From NCBI GenBank assembly GCA_016794345.1, contig JAEUKE010000041.1:1-64000 (forward strand): a stretch of DNA of 64,000 nt, written 5' to 3'. The notes beneath the pieces were generated by a model. The model saw only the letters and a program-made list of their open reading frames with translations. It was not told where the DNA came from and ran no database searches. Of the stretch, positions 61,278 through 64,000 are shown one piece after another (positions within the stretch are counted from its first letter, which is position 1; each line of letters starts with the position of its first letter). A program made the translations under genes and the position numbers. This stretch comes from Myxococcales bacterium (GTDB lineage: Bacteria; Myxococcota_A; Polyangia; Polyangiales; Polyangiaceae).

Positions 61278-61301
61278 AGGGCCCTCCCCGCGGAGGGCCC
61301 T
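61278..61301. terminator. Strong bidirectional terminator
   Basis: AGGGCCCTCC (61278-61287) pairs perfectly with GGAGGGCCCT (61292-61301) over a 4-nt loop, followed on the plus strand by TTCGCTTTT. It lies between the stop of the Lys-rich lipoprotein gene (+) and the stop of the convergent manA-like gene (-), so it probably serves both. Confidence 0.85.
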
Positions 61302-61328
61302 TTCGCTTTTGTGGCGCTGGTCTCTTGG

Positions 61329-62519
61329 TCAGGACCGACCGGGCGTGGCGCGGAACAACGTGCCACTGCCCTCGGCGCGGTACGCCGCGACGCTGGCGGG
61401 CACGAACGCGCTCTCGCCGCTGCGCAACGTGACGGAGGTCGCCCCCGAGAGGACGACCTCCCCCTTCGCGCAGAAGACGATCTCCGCGCTCTCCACCTCG
61501 GCGACGATCGCGCCGTCGGTCACCTCGATTCGCGAGAGCTCGAAGTCGGGAGCGGAGGTCCGGTACGCGTGGACGCCCGCGCGCACGACCTCGGGCTTGA
61601 CCAGCTCGGGGCCCACTGCGTCGAAGTCGAGCACGGCGAGCAGCTCCTCCACGTCCACGTGTTTGGTCGTCAACCCGCCGCGCAAGACGTTGTCCGAGCT
61701 CGCCATGATCTCGATGCCCACACCGCGGAGGTAAGCGTGCAGGTTGCCGGCGGGCAGGAAGATCGCTTCGCCGACGGCGAGCTCGACGTGGCGGAGCAGG
61801 AGCGAGGAAACGACGCCCGCGTCCCCCGGATAGCGGTGTGCGAGGGTCGCAGCCCAGTGGTAGGCGCGTGCGTGTGGGCCGCCGTCCTTCGCCCGCTCGC
61901 GCGCCGCCGCCCCGACCGCCTCGACGAGCGGTGCGCGGTGCTCGTCCGCGAGCCGCATGAGCGCTTCGAATGTGTCCTTCAGCGGGGTGCTCGACGATCG
62001 CAGGAGCGTGAGGATCGGCTCGAGGTGCGGGACGCCGAGCGCGGTGAGCACCTCGAGCGCCTCCGGGTGCTCGCGGAAGCCGGACAGCGCCTCGAAGGGC
62101 TCGAGCGCGCAGAGGAGCTCGGGCTTGTGGTTGGGATCCTTGTACACGCGGTGCGAGGCGGAGAGCGGAATGCCCGCCCGCTCCTCGCGCTCGAAGCCCG
62201 CCTTGGCTCGGTCGAGGCTCGGATGGGCCTGGAGGCTCAGCGGCTCCTCCGCCGCGAGGACCTTCATCAAGAACGGCAGGCGCGTCCCGAAGCGCGAGAG
62301 GACGCGCTCGCCGAGGTGATGCTCCGGCGCCTCCTCGATCAGGTGGACGAGCGAGCGACCGCCGTGCGCCTGCGCGAGCTTCGACGGCGCGAGCGGGTGA
62401 GCGCCCATCCACAGCTCGGCCTGGGGCTCGGCCGCAGGCACCTCGTGTCCACGGAGGGACGCGATCGCGGAGCGCGAGCCCCACGCGTAGGGCATGACGG
62501 GGCAGTCCAGAAGAAACAC
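61329..62519 (-). CDS. manA: Type I mannose-6-phosphate isomerase, 396 aa
   Basis: Classical PMI type I: N-terminal PYAWGSRSAIASL, zinc ligands in SLQAHPSLDRAKAGF (Gln/His) and DPNHKPELLCALEPFEALSG (Glu), and FLPAGNLHAYLRGVGIEIMA (His), followed by the second cupin (LVKPEVVRAGVHAY). Interconverts mannose-6-phosphate and fructose-6-phosphate, feeding mannose into glycolysis or GDP-mannose synthesis for polysaccharide. GTG at 62519 (VFLLDCPVMPYAWGS) gives the full conserved N-terminus; ATG at 62495 would start in the middle of it. Shares a terminator with the convergent lipoprotein. Confidence 0.93.
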   Translation of the reverse strand: MFLLDCPVMPYAWGSRSAIASLRGHEVPAAEPQAELWMGAHPLAPSKLAQAHGGRSLVHLIEEAPEHHLGERVLSRFGTRLPFLMKVLAAEEPLSLQAHPSLDRAKAGFEREERAGIPLSASHRVYKDPNHKPELLCALEPFEALSGFREHPEALEVLTALGVPHLEPILTLLRSSSTPLKDTFEALMRLADEHRAPLVEAVGAAARERAKDGGPHARAYHWAATLAHRYPGDAGVVSSLLLRHVELAVGEAIFLPAGNLHAYLRGVGIEIMASSDNVLRGGLTTKHVDVEELLAVLDFDAVGPELVKPEVVRAGVHAYRTSAPDFELSRIEVTDGAIVAEVESAEIVFCAKGEVVLSGATSVTLRSGESAFVPASVAAYRAEGSGTLFRATPGRS

Positions 62520-62613
62520 GTGTCTCGACTGTAGCTCGGCGTGACCGCGGCAGCACCCTTCCGACGCGTAAGGGCCAGTCACCAGCCCGTTTCGTCCTCG
62601 TCTGGAGGACGAC

Positions 62614-63291
62614 ATGAGACTCTCGATGATGACGCCGGCCCTCTTTCTGTTGGTGGGGTGCGGGCACGGCGCGATGGGACAAGCCGTATTGTCGGATGGC
62701 TGCCGGGCGGAGGACTCGGCCTGCGAGAAGCGAGGATTCGAAGCGCCGATCGCCGTCGGCGCGACGGTGGAGCCCGAGGTCCGGATCGATCTGCGAGGGA
62801 GCGGCGCACCGGCTGCGCATTTCACCGCGGTGGGGGACGACGTCATCGTCGCCGACCGCGGCGTCCTGCGCGGCAAGGCCGCGGGTGTGGCGGCGGTGCT
62901 CCTGCGTACCGACAGCGGGACGGTGCTCGACTTCTTCCATGTGTGGGTCAAGGCGCCGACCCACCTCAAGCTCTTCCAGCTGGCGCCCGCGGGGAGCACC
63001 GAGGCGATCACGACGCCTCTCGAGCTGCTCGAGGGTGAGAGCGTCCGGCTCTCGGCCAGCCTCTTTGGTGATGGGCAACCGCTCGCCGGACGAGCCGACC
63101 AGGAATGGACGATCGACAGGCCCGTGGTGGCCGTGCTCGGCGAGGGCCGCTCGGATCGGCGGCGGCTCGTCGCGCTCGAGCCCGGCCGGACGACGCTGCG
63201 TGTGCGTTCGCTCGATCAGACCGCGTTCGTCGAGATCGTGGTCCACGCCGCGTATCCCGGCTCGCTCGCCAAGACCGAGGTGAAGAAATGA
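62614..63291 (+). CDS. Lipoprotein, Ig-like type, 225 aa
   Basis: Lipobox LVGC (MMTPALFLLVGCGHG), one early Cys pair (DGCRAEDSAC), then two beta-rich Ig/BIG2-like segments of ~80 residues: VGATVEPEVRIDLRGSG ... VLRGKAAGVAAVLLRTDSGT and LLEGESVRLSASLFGDGQPL ... VALEPGRTTLRVRSL. BIG2-type domains end in such GxTTLxV patterns. Overlaps the next gene by 4 bp (ATGA), which encodes a smaller protein of the same type, so the two are a coupled pair. Function unknown. Confidence 0.78.
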   Translation: MRLSMMTPALFLLVGCGHGAMGQAVLSDGCRAEDSACEKRGFEAPIAVGATVEPEVRIDLRGSGAPAAHFTAVGDDVIVADRGVLRGKAAGVAAVLLRTDSGTVLDFFHVWVKAPTHLKLFQLAPAGSTEAITTPLELLEGESVRLSASLFGDGQPLAGRADQEWTIDRPVVAVLGEGRSDRRRLVALEPGRTTLRVRSLDQTAFVEIVVHAAYPGSLAKTEVKK

Positions 63292-63683
63292 ACCGTCTCT
63301 CTCTCGTTGCCCTCGCCCTGCTCGCGTCCACCGGCTGCTCGCCCGCCCTCGGTGGCCTCTCCGGAGCCGCCCCGGGGCTGACGCTCAAACACGAACACGT
63401 CGCCTTCGGGGACGACGTCGTCACGCTGTCGGAAGGGACGGCCTACGCGCTCGATTGCTGGACCCTCGATGGCCCTTGCGACTCGGTCCGCGCGGTCTCG
63501 AGCGATCCCAAGATCGCGGAGGTGCTCCCGTCCCACCTCGAGCGGAGGATGGATTGGTATGGCGAGCTCCGCGCCGCGCCAGCGAAGCCCGGCTTCGTGA
63601 TCGCCGCGATGAGCCCCGGGGAGACCACGATCAGCTTCCAGGACGGCGGCGCGGAGACCCGGATTCGTGTCGTGGTCGAGTGA
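63288..63683 (+). CDS. Small lipoprotein coupled to the Ig-like lipoprotein, 131 aa
   Basis: Lipobox STGC (MNRLSLVALALLASTGCSPA). The mature ~110 residues form one BIG2-like unit (LTLKHEHVAFGDDVVTLSEG, AVSSDPKIAEVLPSHLE, VIAAMSPGETTISFQDGGAE then TRIRVVVE) with one Cys pair (DCWTLDGPC). The ATG overlaps the TGA of the previous gene. Likely partner of the 225-aa lipoprotein. Confidence 0.78.
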   Translation: MNRLSLVALALLASTGCSPALGGLSGAAPGLTLKHEHVAFGDDVVTLSEGTAYALDCWTLDGPCDSVRAVSSDPKIAEVLPSHLERRMDWYGELRAAPAKPGFVIAAMSPGETTISFQDGGAETRIRVVVE

Positions 63684-63692
63684 GCGGCAGGC

Positions 63693-64000
63693 TCAGCGGC
63701 AATTGCAGTAGCAGTTGCCGTCGCCGCCGTCGTCGCGCGACGAGCAGGTGTACCCCGCCTGACAGCCGGTCCGCTCGCAGGGCCCCCAATAGGCGCCGCC
63801 GAGCGAGCACGAGCAAGCGTTCTGCGCCTTCGCCGGCGCAGCCTTCGCGCCGGTGATCTTGATCCGCTGGCGCGAGAGGACGCGCCCCGTCTTGTACTTC
63901 GGGTAGACGTCGTGGAGTCGAATCTCCCAGTCGCCGGGCTCGGTGGCTTCGAGCGTGTGGGAGCTCGCACCCGACGCGACGTATTGCCAGCTCCCGAAGT
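63693..64000 (-). CDS. C-terminal end of a Cys-rich protein (partial)
   Basis: Only the last ~102 codons are present; the start lies beyond the right edge. The reading frame gives GSWQYVASGASSHTLEATEP and GDWEIRLHDVYPKYKTGRVL (a beta-sandwich, as in P/pre-peptidase-like domains), then KITGAKAAPAKAQNACSCSL-GGAYWGPC and a final cluster TGCQAGYTCSSRDDGGDGNC-YCNCR. Eight Cys in the last 45 residues point to a disulfide-rich, exported tail. No function assigned. Confidence 0.65.
   Translation of the reverse strand, partial: FGSWQYVASGASSHTLEATEPGDWEIRLHDVYPKYKTGRVLSRQRIKITGAKAAPAKAQNACSCSLGGAYWGPCERTGCQAGYTCSSRDDGGDGNCYCNCR

Overview
This 64 kb window is very GC-rich and densely packed with genes on both strands. 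The gene content points to a myxobacterium, most likely of the Polyangia (Sorangium/Polyangium group). There are Hanks-type Ser/Thr kinases, an FHA-domain sigma-54 activator, many lipoproteins with Ser/Thr/Gly-rich stalks and disulfide-rich repeats, a MYXO-CTERM-type tail, an FG-GAP/VCBS surface lipoprotein and a sphingosine-phosphate-lyase-like enzyme. The taxonomic call is inference from content. I found no rRNA, tRNA, CRISPR array or prophage.

Layout. 1-6.2 kb: the start of a mercuric-reductase-like flavoprotein, a coupled pair of a TPR protein and an unknown protein, a thioredoxin-fold lipoprotein and an alpha/beta hydrolase. 6.3-10.5 kb: an XRE/MmyB regulator, then cassette A (Ser/Thr kinase, TPR-PEGA membrane protein, Cys-rich lipoprotein). 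10.5-15.9 kb: a split Aer-like aerotaxis receptor (PAS protein plus soluble MCP), a DUF3556-like membrane protein, a YqiA-like esterase and two small Cys-rich exported proteins facing each other across a 40-bp nested inverted repeat. 15.9-20.6 kb (minus): cassette B, which has the same three-gene architecture as cassette A, followed by an FHA-sigma-54 activator. 20.7-25.3 kb: an aminotransferase, an exported protein, and an ECF sigma factor coupled to a membrane protein and followed by an eight-Cys-repeat protein. 25.4-32.3 kb (minus): lipid/xenobiotic enzymes (Baeyer-Villiger monooxygenase, acyl-CoA ligase, GST) and a RegB/RegA-type redox two-component system in operon with a YtkA-like lipoprotein and a beta-barrel candidate. 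32.4-36.9 kb: an RMD1/DUF155 protein, a lipoprotein, an epimerase and a rhomboid protease coupled to a membrane-anchored LamG-like protein. 37-46.8 kb: a GntR/GMC-oxidoreductase operon, an AlkZ/YcaQ-like glycosylase, a GYF_2-GAF protein, a Nudix hydrolase, a disulfide-rich lipoprotein and an S1P-lyase-like/TetR operon. 46.8-55.3 kb: an SMP-30 lipoprotein coupled to a dienoyl-CoA-isomerase-like crotonase, a PQQ sugar-dehydrogenase-like lipoprotein, an aldehyde dehydrogenase/DUF779 operon behind a sigma-54 promoter facing its AcoR-type activator, and two tandem paralogous lipoproteins. 55.3-60.8 kb: a decayed IS110-family element, a long hairpin-forming inverted repeat, a VCBS lipoprotein and a gene-poor stretch with one broken coding fragment. 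60.8-64 kb: small lipoproteins, mannose-6-phosphate isomerase and the tail of a Cys-rich protein.

How the genes work together. The main theme is envelope signalling: a sensor or regulator (kinase, ECF factor, EBP) is translationally coupled to TPR/membrane proteins and secreted Cys-rich proteins. The second theme is locally regulated metabolic operons, several with a recognisable operator or promoter: a GntR palindrome over an apparently leaderless start, tandem palindromes before the S1P-lyase-like/TetR pair, and a sigma-54 promoter before the aldehyde dehydrogenase. Two genes (the cassette B kinase and DUF779) lack any ATG/GTG/TTG start in a sensible place and appear to start at CTG.
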